From: Parapedobacter sp042666505
GTDB lineage: Bacteria > Bacteroidota > Bacteroidia > Sphingobacteriales > Sphingobacteriaceae
Direction: 5' to 3'
Length of the DNA: 64,000 bases
Assembly: GCF_042666505.1 (NCBI RefSeq)
Contig: NZ_JBHTDN010000006.1
Coordinates: 62,001 to 126,000, forward strand
Each line of letters opens with the position of its first letter. Positions within the stretch are counted from its first letter, which is position 1. Below the pieces are notes generated by a model that was not told the DNA's origin, did not search any database, and was given only the letters and a program-made list of their open reading frames with translations. The position numbers were made by a program, and so were the translations under genes. Positions 42,557 to 52,351 of the stretch are shown one piece after another.

Positions 42557-44877
42557 CTACCGTGCGATTTAGAAGAATAAAAAAATTGATCAGTATCCAA
42601 TCTAAGTGACTTAATTTCGGGAGGATCTCCGTAAAACAGCCGAAAAAGAAAAACCGATTCGTCAGAATTCGTATTTTGAAAAATGCCATCAAATTCACTT
42701 TTCAATTCCCCAAATCGCTTTTGAATCCAATCTGGCATATCCACCGCGTCCTTTCCATGTATCACTCTTGCGAAATGCAATACAGACGCCAATACCGGTT
42801 GCATCGATAACCTATTTTTTGTCGCACTTAGCCAAATCCGTTCCACCGCTTTCCCCGCTTCAATCAGAATGGCCCGATCAAATTTTGGAATTACAACAAG
42901 TCCAATCGCCGATGCAGTTTTCATTAAATCTCCCGTCATATTTTCCAAAGCGCGGCCCAATCCCCATTCCGCAACTAACTTTACCGCAATAGGGTCCCTC
43001 GCCACTCGAAAACCTATCGCGTCTTTGGGGCTTAACTCCAGGGTCTGGATATCAAGCCCGTCCTTCGTTTCTAAAGCTTCGCGCTGCGTCCATCTAAGTT
43101 CTTTTTCGAATAACTCATAGTGCCCCTGAGGAATAAAAAGACGCAATTTTTCGGCTTCACCCGCAATTGCAGCAAGATGTTGTATCTGTTCATTTCCGGT
43201 AACAATTTTCAATCTTATATTATCGAAATGTCTAACCGCATGTTGGAGATTTCCTATTATATCGCCGGATAATTTATCCCCATTTCCTTTTCGTCGGCTT
43301 GTACAGCGAATGTTAAGAAAATGAGAAAGTTCATCTTTTTCGACCGGTGAATATATGAAGGAAAATACAGCGATTAACCTAGAGCAATCATCTAACGGAA
43401 ACAAACTTTCCACCACACGGATTCCCAGTTCATTGGCCTTTAATTGTAAATTCTCTATTGCGGTCCCAAATGTTATGTAAGAGGCCATATTTTGAAAGTC
43501 ACCAAACGACTCCGACCGCTCAATATCATGAAAAAGGTAAAACCTTTTTCCATCATGATACCATTTCCACGGTTGATTATTCCCCGGTGATGGCGCCGCC
43601 CCTACCGCTGAAACAAGCTCCCTTATTTCGTCATCCGTAATGATGTCAGCATGTTCAACTATGGGAGGAACACGTGAGGCCGCTGCTGCCATCTCGTCCA
43701 AAGAAAGAGACCTTTCCGTGTATTTAAATGTTAAATTTGGTTTTACCTGATCACCAATTAATTCATCCAAATCGATAAAATACCTTCCTGACTGGTTGAA
43801 CTGACCTAATAACACACGCCTACATACATCAGCCGCCATTCCGCCGCCAAAAGCAACAGCACTGGCAAGCTGCGGCCAGGTAGAAATGGTTTGACCAATC
43901 TCAATAGCAGATGCTTTTAATCGGGGAGACATGGTTTCGATTCCCACGATAGGCAATATGTAGGGAAGCTTTTCTTCCATGGTTTTTGCCCGCTGTACAT
44001 TTGACAAATCCAAATGTTCCACAAACCCATGCAAGATAGGGCGTTCCGGTTCCAAATCGAAACGTTCGATATCGACCGTCCCGCGATCACTGGCTTCCAT
44101 CAATACTGGGATGCCATATTTTTTCGCAGCCAATCGACAGTTAATTTTGACGTCGACACCGTCGCATTCGTCTATTAATAAATCTAATTTGCCGTCTTGT
44201 AAAAGAAAATCCTCTAAATTCCGGTCAGTAATGCCTTCGTGATAACAGGTAACTTTCAAAAATGGGTCAATTTCGGCAATCTCTCTCGCCACAATTACCG
44301 TTTTCTTTAATCCCATATTATGCAGCCCGCTTCTTAGTCTATTTAAATTCGTGATCTCCAGCTCATCAAAATCCGCGATTCTGAGCTCTCCAAATCCCCT
44401 TTCCATACAGAGTGTCAGTGAAACTGATTGCCCCACGGACAACCCTATAACCCCAATCCGCTTTGTCATTAACAACGCTTGCTCATCCTGCGTAATCTTA
44501 TAGCGATTACGGCTCGTCCTCATATGAATAAATTCATCTTCATCCAATAGATGGACCAAGGTCTCGCTCCAGGGATAGTAAACCCAAACGCCGTATTCTT
44601 TCTTCGGGATTCCAGCTAGGTGCTTAGCCGTTAATGAACGAATTTCATCGTCACTTAGCGTAAATTTAGGATGATAAGACTTTATTAATTCCGTTAATTG
44701 TTGATCGATGGAATCAAATATTCGGATGTAAGGTTTTCGGTCTAACAGCCTGATAAGCCCTTGACTGTCATCGATATTACCCAGCCTGAAGAATAGGGGC
44801 GTCACAACATCGCTATCAGACGGCTGCCCAGCCGACAACCGATTCACAAGGTCAAGCGTTGAATCATTTGCTGTCAT
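42553..44877 (-). CDS. Rv1355c-type fusion: ThiF/E1-like adenylyltransferase plus nitroreductase domain
   Basis: 774 residues. An N-terminal region (1-130) of unknown fold precedes a ThiF/MoeB/E1 domain (about 135-375): RIGVIGLSVGQSVSLTL (nucleotide loop), RIADFDELEITNLNRL with Asp169/Asp171, Asn177 and Arg180, and GLKKTVIVAREIAEIDP. No CxxC zinc pairs are seen. The C-terminal part (about 412-774) is nitroreductase-like with APSPGNNQPW (FMN contact). E1 plus FMN reductase recalls enzymes that activate and oxidise peptides, but no precursor peptide is seen. The M. tuberculosis member has no known role. First gene of the cassette. Confidence 0.85.
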   Translation of the reverse strand: MTANDSTLDLVNRLSAGQPSDSDVVTPLFFRLGNIDDSQGLIRLLDRKPYIRIFDSIDQQLTELIKSYHPKFTLSDDEIRSLTAKHLAGIPKKEYGVWVYYPWSETLVHLLDEDEFIHMRTSRNRYKITQDEQALLMTKRIGVIGLSVGQSVSLTLCMERGFGELRIADFDELEITNLNRLRSGLHNMGLKKTVIVAREIAEIDPFLKVTCYHEGITDRNLEDFLLQDGKLDLLIDECDGVDVKINCRLAAKKYGIPVLMEASDRGTVDIERFDLEPERPILHGFVEHLDLSNVQRAKTMEEKLPYILPIVGIETMSPRLKASAIEIGQTISTWPQLASAVAFGGGMAADVCRRVLLGQFNQSGRYFIDLDELIGDQVKPNLTFKYTERSLSLDEMAAAASRVPPIVEHADIITDDEIRELVSAVGAAPSPGNNQPWKWYHDGKRFYLFHDIERSESFGDFQNMASYITFGTAIENLQLKANELGIRVVESLFPLDDCSRLIAVFSFIYSPVEKDELSHFLNIRCTSRRKGNGDKLSGDIIGNLQHAVRHFDNIRLKIVTGNEQIQHLAAIAGEAEKLRLFIPQGHYELFEKELRWTQREALETKDGLDIQTLELSPKDAIGFRVARDPIAVKLVAEWGLGRALENMTGDLMKTASAIGLVVIPKFDRAILIEAGKAVERIWLSATKNRLSMQPVLASVLHFARVIHGKDAVDMPDWIQKRFGELKSEFDGIFQNTNSDESVFLFRLFYGDPPEIKSLRLDTDQFFYSSKSHGS

Positions 44878-45153
44878 ACATGTTCAATTAGGATGATAAT
44901 AGGTTTGCAAAATTTTCTTTCCATAATCTCCATAAAAACAATGGGATTCTAACCCATTGAGTGCATAAAGTTAAATAAATAACCTTTTAGTTCAAATCTT
45001 TCACAGCAAATTCAAGCATAACTAAAACCAACGGACGCCTATGCTTCCACAATACATTTACCACTTCAACCAACCGTTTGCTTTATTTTCTGACTAATGC
45101 CTATTTCGCCTTCAATTATATGATTTATAAATCGGTTATTTAAGAACTTCTCA

Positions 45154-45201
45154 TAAAAAAAGAGGCGTACCAGAATTAATACCGGATACGCCTTCTTTTT
45201 A
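45154..45201 (-). terminator. Intrinsic terminator downstream of tRNA-Met
   Basis: On the minus strand AGAAGGCGTA ... TACGCCTCTTTTTTT: a GGCGTA/TACGCC core with A- and T-tracts that extend the stem, and a T-run at the end. Confidence 0.8.
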
Positions 45202-45205
45202 CTCG

Positions 45206-45279
45206 TAGCGGGGAGCAGGATCGAACTGCCGACCTTAGGGTTATGAATCCTACGCTCTAACCATCTGAGCTACCCCGCC
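45206..45279 (-). tRNA. tRNA-Met (anticodon CAT)
   Basis: 74-base cloverleaf on the minus strand: acceptor GGCGGGG pairs with CCCCGCT (one G-U pair), A73, D arm TAGCTCAGATGGTTAGAGC, anticodon loop TTCATAA, T arm GGCAG-TTCGATC-CTGCT. No encoded CCA. CAT could also be tRNA-Ile2 (modified C34), but the arm sequences look like elongator Met. The first G-U pair is unlike an initiator tRNA. Confidence 0.93.
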
Positions 45280-45379
45280 AAAAATTTAGTTTGCAAATAT
45301 AGTTTATTTTACTTTTCTTTAGAAAAAAAGTTAACAAAGTACATAAAAGACGGATTACACGCATATTATCACGATTAGC

Positions 45380-45757
45380 ATGGCAGAAAAAATCAAATTC
45401 CATTTGGAATACGAAATCAAGTCGTCACCGAAAATCCTATTTTCCTTCCTGCATGAACCCAATGCATTGGCACAATGGTTTGCCGATGATGTGGTTTATA
45501 AGGACGGTATGTATGAATTTAGCTGGGACGATGAACAGCATCATGCCAAGCTGATTAGCGTTAAGGAGAATAAATTGGTAAAATACAAATGGTTGGATGA
45601 TGAACCGTATTATTTCGAAATGGAAATTGTGCAAGACGAGCTGACCAACGATGTGGCTTTGGCTATCACCGATTTTGCCTGGGAAGACAATCTCGATGAT
45701 CGCAAATTGATCTGGAATAACCAAATAGAATACCTGCAAAGTGTAATCGGTGCCTAA
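45380..45757 (+). CDS. START/SRPBCC-like domain protein
   Basis: 125 residues: IKFHLEYEIKSSPKILFSFL then HEPNALAQWFADDV, DGMYEFSWDD and a C-terminal helix give the AHSA1-like helix-grip fold. It is a compact single-domain form widespread in Bacteroidota; ligand unknown. Not the same subfamily as the dead AHSA1 gene at 5954-6306. It precedes the LptF/G gene by 41 bases. Confidence 0.85.
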   Translation: MAEKIKFHLEYEIKSSPKILFSFLHEPNALAQWFADDVVYKDGMYEFSWDDEQHHAKLISVKENKLVKYKWLDDEPYYFEMEIVQDELTNDVALAITDFAWEDNLDDRKLIWNNQIEYLQSVIGA

Positions 45758-45764
45758 AAAACCT

Positions 45765-45772
45765 TATCTTTG
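45765..45772 (+). promoter_or_regulatory. -7 box upstream of the LptF/G gene
   Basis: Perfect TATCTTTG 26 bases before the ATG; no good TTTG lies 19-21 bases upstream, so strength is doubtful. Confidence 0.35.
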
Positions 45773-45798
45773 TATATTGGTTTTTGTGGTGATTACTG

Positions 45799-47319
45799 AT
45801 GAAAAAAATCCATCTTCTTATCCTTAAGTCATTCATCAGGCCGTTCATCGTCACGTTTCTAATCGTGATGTTTGTCTTGCTTATGTTATTCCTTTTCAAA
45901 TACATTGATGATTTGATTGGAAAGGGATTCGAATGGTATGTTATCTTACAATTATTGGGCTATCAATCTGCCGTGCAAATATCCATGGCAATGCCGCTTT
46001 CCATGCTGCTTTCGTCTATTATGACGTTTGGCAATCTGGGTGAAAGTTATGAATTGGTAGCGATAAAAGCCGCAGGAATTTCCTTAAGGAAAGCCATGAC
46101 TCCACTGTTTATCTTAGTCGGTTTGTTTAGTGGGGGTGCCTTTTTATTTAGTGATTATATTCTTCCCGTCGTCAACCTCAAAATGGGCGCTTTGTTGTAT
46201 GATGTACGGATCAAACAGACGGACTTCCTCGTTAAGCCTGGTGTTTTCAACAACACGATCCCAGGATATTCCATTCGTGCAAAGGGGAAAAGCAAAGATG
46301 GAAAAATTTTGTATGATTTGATGATTTATGATCATAAGTCGAGCAGTACCGCCAGCAACGTGCTACTGGCAAAAGAAGGATACATCTACAATTCCCCCGA
46401 TAACAATACGATGATCCTTAAGCTTAAGGATGGTGTACGATATGAGGACAGCAGAGCGAAAAATGCTAAGGTATACAATCCACGCCAGCAATTCACGCGG
46501 TTCTACTTCGATGAAACGGAGCAGAAATTTGATATGTCCGCATTCGAATGGAAGCGTACTGACGAAAATCTTTTTAAGAGCCATCACATGATGCTCAATC
46601 TGAAACAGCTTAGACATTATACCGATTCGAATGCCCTACAGATGGACAGTCTCCGCAATACCGTACTTCGTGAGATAAAATCGTATTACTATTATTTTAA
46701 CGACTATTATAAAGCTAAAGACAGTACGCAGCTTCCAACTTCCACTACCGTGGGATACAAGGATAATTTCACGGAAATCATCCCAACTGATAAGCGGACC
46801 ATGGCTATTAGCAATGCCATGAACCAAATGCGATATATTAAGGATGTGCTTAATATCAAAGCAAGTGAAGACACGTTTTACCGCGATAAAGACATCCGCT
46901 ATAACATCGAATTTCAACGTAAATTCACTTTAGCCGTATCTTGTCTTTTGCTATTCTGTATCGGTGCGCCTTTGGGAGCGATTATCCGAAAAGGCGGGCT
47001 GGGTCTTCCAGTGGTTATGGCAATCATATTTTTCCTCATTTATCATATTATTTCCACCGTAAGCGAGAAATCGGCAAAAGAAGGCAATATTGACACGTTT
47101 TGGGGCATGTGGATGGCTATTTTTGTGCTATCACCACTGGCCATTTTCCTCGCCTATAAAGCGGCAACGGACTCCGCCTTATTTGATATTGAGCAATATC
47201 GATTGAAAGCTGAGAAACTCTGGTCTTGGGTGAAAGGAAAATTAGGCATCCGCAGTCGTCAGATTATGAGGTCGAAAAGCCGCAAATCTTTACAAGACGA
47301 TTATACATTATCTCCCTAA
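45799..47319 (+). CDS. LptF/LptG-family LPS export permease
   Basis: 506 residues. Six helices in two groups: one to three lie within about 10-125 (LILKSFIRPFIVTFLIVMFV, MAMPLSMLLSSIM) and three within about 370-450, separated by a large beta-jellyroll region (about 130-320). The pattern AIKAAGISL is typical of YjgP/YjgQ permeases, which lift LPS out of the inner membrane with LptB. The C-terminal tail is basic. Which of F or G cannot be told. Confidence 0.92.
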   Translation: MKKIHLLILKSFIRPFIVTFLIVMFVLLMLFLFKYIDDLIGKGFEWYVILQLLGYQSAVQISMAMPLSMLLSSIMTFGNLGESYELVAIKAAGISLRKAMTPLFILVGLFSGGAFLFSDYILPVVNLKMGALLYDVRIKQTDFLVKPGVFNNTIPGYSIRAKGKSKDGKILYDLMIYDHKSSSTASNVLLAKEGYIYNSPDNNTMILKLKDGVRYEDSRAKNAKVYNPRQQFTRFYFDETEQKFDMSAFEWKRTDENLFKSHHMMLNLKQLRHYTDSNALQMDSLRNTVLREIKSYYYYFNDYYKAKDSTQLPTSTTVGYKDNFTEIIPTDKRTMAISNAMNQMRYIKDVLNIKASEDTFYRDKDIRYNIEFQRKFTLAVSCLLLFCIGAPLGAIIRKGGLGLPVVMAIIFFLIYHIISTVSEKSAKEGNIDTFWGMWMAIFVLSPLAIFLAYKAATDSALFDIEQYRLKAEKLWSWVKGKLGIRSRQIMRSKSRKSLQDDYTLSP

Positions 47320-47353
47320 GAACCGTAATTTTGCAGGGTGTAAAGCATAGCAA

Positions 47354-48574
47354 ATGGACATTACCTTAAATACGATTGAAGAAGCGATCGAAGATATAAA
47401 ACTAGGAAAAGTAGTCATTGTTGTTGACGACGAAGATCGCGAAAATGAGGGCGATTTCATTACAGCTGCGCGGAACGCTACGCCTGAAATTATTAACTTC
47501 ATGGCTACTTACGGCCGAGGACTCGTATGTGTACCGCTTACGGAAGAACGTTGTAAAGCACTCGATCTAAATTTGATGGTTGGAAACAACACAGCGGTAT
47601 ACGAAACTAATTTCACCGTTTCCGTAGATTTGCAAGGATATGGATGCACTACGGGTATTTCTGCATCAGACCGGTCCAAAACCATCAAAGCACTAATTAA
47701 TCCCGATATTAAGCCCGAGGAATTTGGACGCCCTGGGCATGTTTTCCCTTTGATCGCTAAAGATGGTGGTGTACTTCGGCGTGCTGGACATACCGAGGCG
47801 GCTGTTGATCTTGCCCGGCTCGCAGGATTTGAGCCAGCGGGCGTGTTGGTCGAAATTCTTAAGGAAGATGGTGAAATGGCCCGTGTACCGGATTTGATTC
47901 AAGTAGCTAGTCATTTTGGACTAAAAATCATCTCCATTAAAGACTTGATCGAATACCGGCTTACGAAAGATACGCTTATTACACGCGAGGTGTCGGTTAA
48001 CTTGCCTACTCAATGGGGGCAATTTAATTTGATGGCTTACACCCAAAAAAATACCGGTGAGCAGCATATTGCGCTTTATAAAGGGGAATGGGCGCCTGAT
48101 GAACCTATCCTGGTGCGCGTACACAGCTCCTGCGTTACGGGAGATATATTCGGATCCTGCCGCTGCGACTGCGGACCTCAGCTACATCGTGCTATGCAAA
48201 TGATTGAAGAAGAAGGCAAAGGGGTGGTAGTGTATATGAACCAGGAAGGCCGTGGAATCGGGCTAATTAATAAACTGCATGCATACAATCTTCAAGAGAA
48301 TGGATTGGATACCGTCGACGCAAATCTAAAACTGGGCTTTAAACCTGACCATCGCGACTACGGCATCGGCGCACAGATATTGCGTGATCTGGGTGTTACA
48401 AAAATGCGCTTAATGAGTAACAATCCGACGAAACGCGCCGGTCTTATCGGATATGGACTGGAAATTGTCGAAAATGTGCCTATAGAAATTGTATCCAATC
48501 CCTACAATGAACAATATTTACGGACCAAACGAGATCGGATGGGGCATACCATCATGAAGGATCCGCTTCCATGA
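47354..48574 (+). CDS. ribBA: Bifunctional DHBP synthase / GTP cyclohydrolase II
   Basis: 406 residues. Residues 1-205 are 3,4-dihydroxy-2-butanone-4-phosphate synthase (VVDDEDRENEGDFI, GHVFPL, RRAGHTEAAVDLARLAG). Residues 206-406 are GTP cyclohydrolase II, with the zinc Cys set SSCVTGDIFGSCRCDCG and NQEGRGIGLINKL. Both start riboflavin synthesis. A perfect -7 box TAATTTTG (47326-47333) lies upstream. No FMN riboswitch is visible in the 34-base gap. The 3' end overlaps the wzz-like gene by 23 bases, tail to tail. Confidence 0.97.
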   Translation: MDITLNTIEEAIEDIKLGKVVIVVDDEDRENEGDFITAARNATPEIINFMATYGRGLVCVPLTEERCKALDLNLMVGNNTAVYETNFTVSVDLQGYGCTTGISASDRSKTIKALINPDIKPEEFGRPGHVFPLIAKDGGVLRRAGHTEAAVDLARLAGFEPAGVLVEILKEDGEMARVPDLIQVASHFGLKIISIKDLIEYRLTKDTLITREVSVNLPTQWGQFNLMAYTQKNTGEQHIALYKGEWAPDEPILVRVHSSCVTGDIFGSCRCDCGPQLHRAMQMIEEEGKGVVVYMNQEGRGIGLINKLHAYNLQENGLDTVDANLKLGFKPDHRDYGIGAQILRDLGVTKMRLMSNNPTKRAGLIGYGLEIVENVPIEIVSNPYNEQYLRTKRDRMGHTIMKDPLP

Positions 48575-49658
48575 TGTGGCGGTAGAATTTTTTACCCAGC
48601 AAAACCAGACTAATCAAAAAGCCACCGAGCAAACAGCCGAGTACAAAGGCAAGCTTCCATCCTAGCCGATTATTCTCTAGAGGAATTATCGGGTGGTCCA
48701 GAATCTGAATAATTGGTTTCGCATTTCTAAGCGAAATTTTTGCCATTTCTTGATTGGCCACCAATTCCTTCAAAATTTCTGTATTTGCCTGTACATCCAC
48801 CGTGCGAAGCTGTGATGGCACGCGAAGGCTTTGAAACGCCCGATTCGGATTGGGGTTGGCATCATTCGCACTCGCCACTCCACGAATAGCGGCATGTAGC
48901 TCCCGATATACCGAATCCACCTGACGGGTCAACACATCGAGATTTTCCTGCGCGCGCTGTGTCCTGGTCTGGATATAAAAGTCGGATGCATTATCAATCA
49001 ACGTAGTAACAAATGTTTTTGAGAACCATTCGTCAGGGCACTCAAAGGTTACTTCAATGATGTTTAACTTTCGATCCGGTTTTTTTACAACGAGATAGTT
49101 CTTCAGGATAGTCTTATAAAACGATCCGATCAGACTATCCTGCAAATACATACCCGTGGTATCTTGAAACTTGAAATTGTGTAGCCGTTCGTTTTCTTTG
49201 GCCCAACGTTGTCTCAACCCCGTAAATTCGACGTACCGATCCACGAGCAATACCGATTGCCCATCTAACTGCGCATCGGAAAGCAACGTCTTTTCAATCA
49301 TCGAACGCGATAGCAGGAATTTGACGATATTATCACCCTCAAAAAATCCACCCGACTGTCCCAAGCCTCCTAAATTAATCCCAAACTGAGAGGCAATTCC
49401 AGCCGCAGCACCGAGGGTGCCTCCCGGTTGTCCCACGGATTCATCAACGATAAAACTTACCGTGCCTTTATATTGGATCTGCTTAACAAATGAATAAACC
49501 ACCATCAATCCGCCACCAACTATGGCAAAACTTAATATAATAACCCAGTTGCGAAAAAGGTAAGCGAATAGTGATATCGACTGTAAAATAAGTTCCTTTA
49601 GGCTAATTCCCTCATTATTTTCCCTTAACCGTACCTTATTTTTATTATTGTCTGTCAT
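48552..49658 (-). CDS. Wzz/GumC-type polysaccharide chain-length determinant
   Basis: 368 residues. Two helices flank a periplasmic coiled domain: about 35-60 (WVIILSFAIVGGGLMVVYSF) and about 330-355 (LAFVLGCLLGGFLISLVLLG). The region before the second helix contains the Pro-rich PIIQILDHPIIPLENNR. No tyrosine-kinase domain is attached. It sets the length of capsule or EPS chains. Last gene of the leftward EPS operon, 55 bases after the SLBB export gene. Confidence 0.9.
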   Translation of the reverse strand: MTDNNKNKVRLRENNEGISLKELILQSISLFAYLFRNWVIILSFAIVGGGLMVVYSFVKQIQYKGTVSFIVDESVGQPGGTLGAAAGIASQFGINLGGLGQSGGFFEGDNIVKFLLSRSMIEKTLLSDAQLDGQSVLLVDRYVEFTGLRQRWAKENERLHNFKFQDTTGMYLQDSLIGSFYKTILKNYLVVKKPDRKLNIIEVTFECPDEWFSKTFVTTLIDNASDFYIQTRTQRAQENLDVLTRQVDSVYRELHAAIRGVASANDANPNPNRAFQSLRVPSQLRTVDVQANTEILKELVANQEMAKISLRNAKPIIQILDHPIIPLENNRLGWKLAFVLGCLLGGFLISLVLLGKKFYRHIMEADPS

Positions 49659-49713
49659 CTTCCTCAGGGAACTGATTCATATTTCTCGTAATTGTTCCTC
49701 ATATCAGGTATCA

Positions 49714-52218
49714 TCACCTCACGAGCGTCACGATAACGGCTAGTAGCGATGCAAGACCCGTTGTGACCCCCATCCATTGTTGAGGTCCAAGCTTAATTCG
49801 CTCAGGTGCCCGCGGCACAAAAATCTCCGCTCCTGGCTCAATCGGCGGATAATTATTGAAGAACAAGAACTTATTTGTACTCTTTACCGAACCGTTAGCA
49901 TAAATAATATAGGTACCTTTACGTAACGCTCGCTGGGAAAATCCACCTGCTTGTGAAATGTATTGCTTAAAACCCTTATTCCGTGAGTAAATGGCTGTTG
50001 AAGGAGCTAGCACTTCCCCCGAAATCTTTACGGTTTGAAGTTCTTTAGGTACTCGGATGACGTCGCCATCCTCCAGAATCAGATCTCCTATGCCTCCCGG
50101 ATTTTCGACGATACGGGCTAGGTTTATGCCGACCAGGCTGTTATTTAAATTTCGGTCCACATAAGCTTGGTTTACCCGACCACCGACGTCCTGTTGCAAG
50201 TGTTGCAAGGCCAGCAAACGCTCGTATTCGTCATCCTGTTTAGACTGCTTGGTCATTTTTTCCGCCATTGTTTCCGCGGTCTGCCCCTCTAACGCTCGTC
50301 CACGTTTTAATGAGGCGCCGTCAACATATGCATAGGGAGTAAATCCGCCGGCACGTTTGATAATATTGGATATTCTTTCATCCTTGCGAAGGATGGTATA
50401 GATACCGGGATATAAAACTTCGCCTTCGATTCTTACCGTCTTCTGGGTTTCATATCCCGACTCCGTTCGAACGACCACCAAATCGAATGGCTGGAGCTTA
50501 AAATTTGCGTCCGATAGGTCAAGCCCCCATTCCGAACTCACCTGGAACACCTCAGCGATTGACGCCGACGCAGATAGAGCATTGGCGTCACGCACACGTC
50601 GCGAGACCTCAATACGCGCAGGCATCGCGCTTTCCCGATAGCCTCCGGCTTTCATAATCAAATCTTCCAATGTCATCGATTCAGCGTACTCAAATTCGCC
50701 GGGGTTTCGAACTTCGCCTGCAATCGAAACGGTGAGTTCTTCCTTCAGTTCAAAAATGGAGGCGATATGCACGACGTCTTCCCGTTTCAATTCAATGTCT
50801 CCCCCTAAGCCCGCTATGACATCTGCCACGTTAAAAGACACTTGTTCTAGTTGCAAATCGTCCGTTAAACGGCTGATGGAACCACGCTTCAAAAACGCAT
50901 CTTCCTTTACACCTTCAGCTTTTTTTAACAACATGGATAGCGTCAATCCCGGACTTAGCTCGTATTCACCGGGCCGAAAAACCGCGCCGGATATGGTAAC
51001 GCGGTTCTCAAACCGTTCAAGAAGCCGATCAACTGTAAATCGATCGCCTGAATTTGGCAAATACTGACTAAATTGAGTCGCCAGCAAGTCTTCTATCCGT
51101 TGTTCAGTTGGTGTTTTTTTGATAACCTGAATTCGCTGCTGGTAAGCATTTTCAGTAAATCCACCTGCATAACGCAACAGGTCAGTAAACGTCTCGCCTT
51201 CCTTTAACTCAAATCGAGCCGGGCGTTTCACCTCACCCTCCAATTCGACAACCCTCAAATAGGGAGGAACCATCAGTACGTCTTGATCCCGTAAGCTAAC
51301 ATTATTGCGGAACGCCCCCTCCATCAGCACTTCGTAAATATCCAGCACTGCCACCGTTTTCCCCTCCCTTACTAAACTGATATTTCTAAACGACCCATTC
51401 CTGTTGGGGCCGCCCGAATAGTAAAGTGCATTAAGCACAGAGGCGAGCGAAGGCAACGTATAAGTCCCAGGTTTATTGACTTCGCCTGTTATGGTCACTT
51501 TGATACTTCGGATATTCCCGAGCGAAATACTGACTTTAGTAGCGCCCGATCGAATAGCGGTATAAACATTAGATAAGGCGTTTTTTATTCGCTCTTCTGC
51601 TTCATCAAAACGCAGTCCACCCACCGAAATTACCCCGACGCTGGGCACATTGATTATTCCTTCAGGTGTTACCGTGGGATTATAGAATACTTCCGATTGA
51701 CCATATATATCAATCAGCAGTTGGTCGTCCGGGCCGATTATATAATCTTTCGGCGTAGCCAAACGTAAATTGGGTTCAAAAGTTGAAGTTTCATTCTGAA
51801 ATAACGTACTCCCGAAAATCGGCAATTCCCGTCTTTTATGAGCCATGTCTTTCGGTACACCTGCCGTCTCGTCCTGTCTGCGGCCTTTCGCCAAAGAGTC
51901 ATTTACTGTGCGGGGCAAAACAGGTCGTTCAAGCGTCACAACTGAATCAACATCGTCTCCTTCAAGCTTTTTAATGCGCTCGCGCAATTTTTCAATTTCG
52001 GTTGCCGGCATACCCCGCTGCAAAGCCAGTTGTACAAATTGCTCCTCGGTTATACCCGATGCTTCAGCTTGTTTCATATACGCACGGATCTGTTGATCCG
52101 TCAACTCGTCAACACGGACGTTGGACAGATTATTTGGATCGATTTCCTGTGCATTAGCGACGTTGCCAATCCAAGTAACAAGTATTAATAGGCCTATAAA
52201 ATAATACAATCTCCGCAT
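49714..52218 (-). CDS. Large SLBB-repeat polysaccharide export protein (Wza-like)
   Basis: 834 residues, over twice the length of E. coli Wza (379). Signal peptide ending NVANAQ, a Poly_export domain (DYIIGPDDQLLIDIYGQSE, VTPEGIINVPSVGVISVGG), then about six SLBB beta-grasp repeats (VTITGEVNKPGTYTLPSL, VELEGEVKRPARFELKEG, VTISGAVFRPGEYELSPG, VSIAGEVRNPGEFEYAES, VRIEGEVLYPGIYTILRK, VKISGEVLAPSTAIYSRN). A C-terminal helix (MGVTTGLASLLAVIVTLV) ends the protein. It forms the channel for the polymer. Confidence 0.95.
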   Translation of the reverse strand: MRRLYYFIGLLILVTWIGNVANAQEIDPNNLSNVRVDELTDQQIRAYMKQAEASGITEEQFVQLALQRGMPATEIEKLRERIKKLEGDDVDSVVTLERPVLPRTVNDSLAKGRRQDETAGVPKDMAHKRRELPIFGSTLFQNETSTFEPNLRLATPKDYIIGPDDQLLIDIYGQSEVFYNPTVTPEGIINVPSVGVISVGGLRFDEAEERIKNALSNVYTAIRSGATKVSISLGNIRSIKVTITGEVNKPGTYTLPSLASVLNALYYSGGPNRNGSFRNISLVREGKTVAVLDIYEVLMEGAFRNNVSLRDQDVLMVPPYLRVVELEGEVKRPARFELKEGETFTDLLRYAGGFTENAYQQRIQVIKKTPTEQRIEDLLATQFSQYLPNSGDRFTVDRLLERFENRVTISGAVFRPGEYELSPGLTLSMLLKKAEGVKEDAFLKRGSISRLTDDLQLEQVSFNVADVIAGLGGDIELKREDVVHIASIFELKEELTVSIAGEVRNPGEFEYAESMTLEDLIMKAGGYRESAMPARIEVSRRVRDANALSASASIAEVFQVSSEWGLDLSDANFKLQPFDLVVVRTESGYETQKTVRIEGEVLYPGIYTILRKDERISNIIKRAGGFTPYAYVDGASLKRGRALEGQTAETMAEKMTKQSKQDDEYERLLALQHLQQDVGGRVNQAYVDRNLNNSLVGINLARIVENPGGIGDLILEDGDVIRVPKELQTVKISGEVLAPSTAIYSRNKGFKQYISQAGGFSQRALRKGTYIIYANGSVKSTNKFLFFNNYPPIEPGAEIFVPRAPERIKLGPQQWMGVTTGLASLLAVIVTLVR

Positions 52219-52351
52219 CCAATGTCTTTTGTTTTAGCTATTCAACAAGTTCGTTGCTTAATTTTCATTTAACGACACCAAACTTAGCTAAAATGCACTG
52301 TATTCACGAATACCTAGTAAAAAAACAATCGGGAGTCAGTCGCCCAAATTT

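Noticed and set aside
47320..47353. FMN riboswitch upstream of ribBA
   Set aside because: The gap is only 34 bases, too short for an RFN element.
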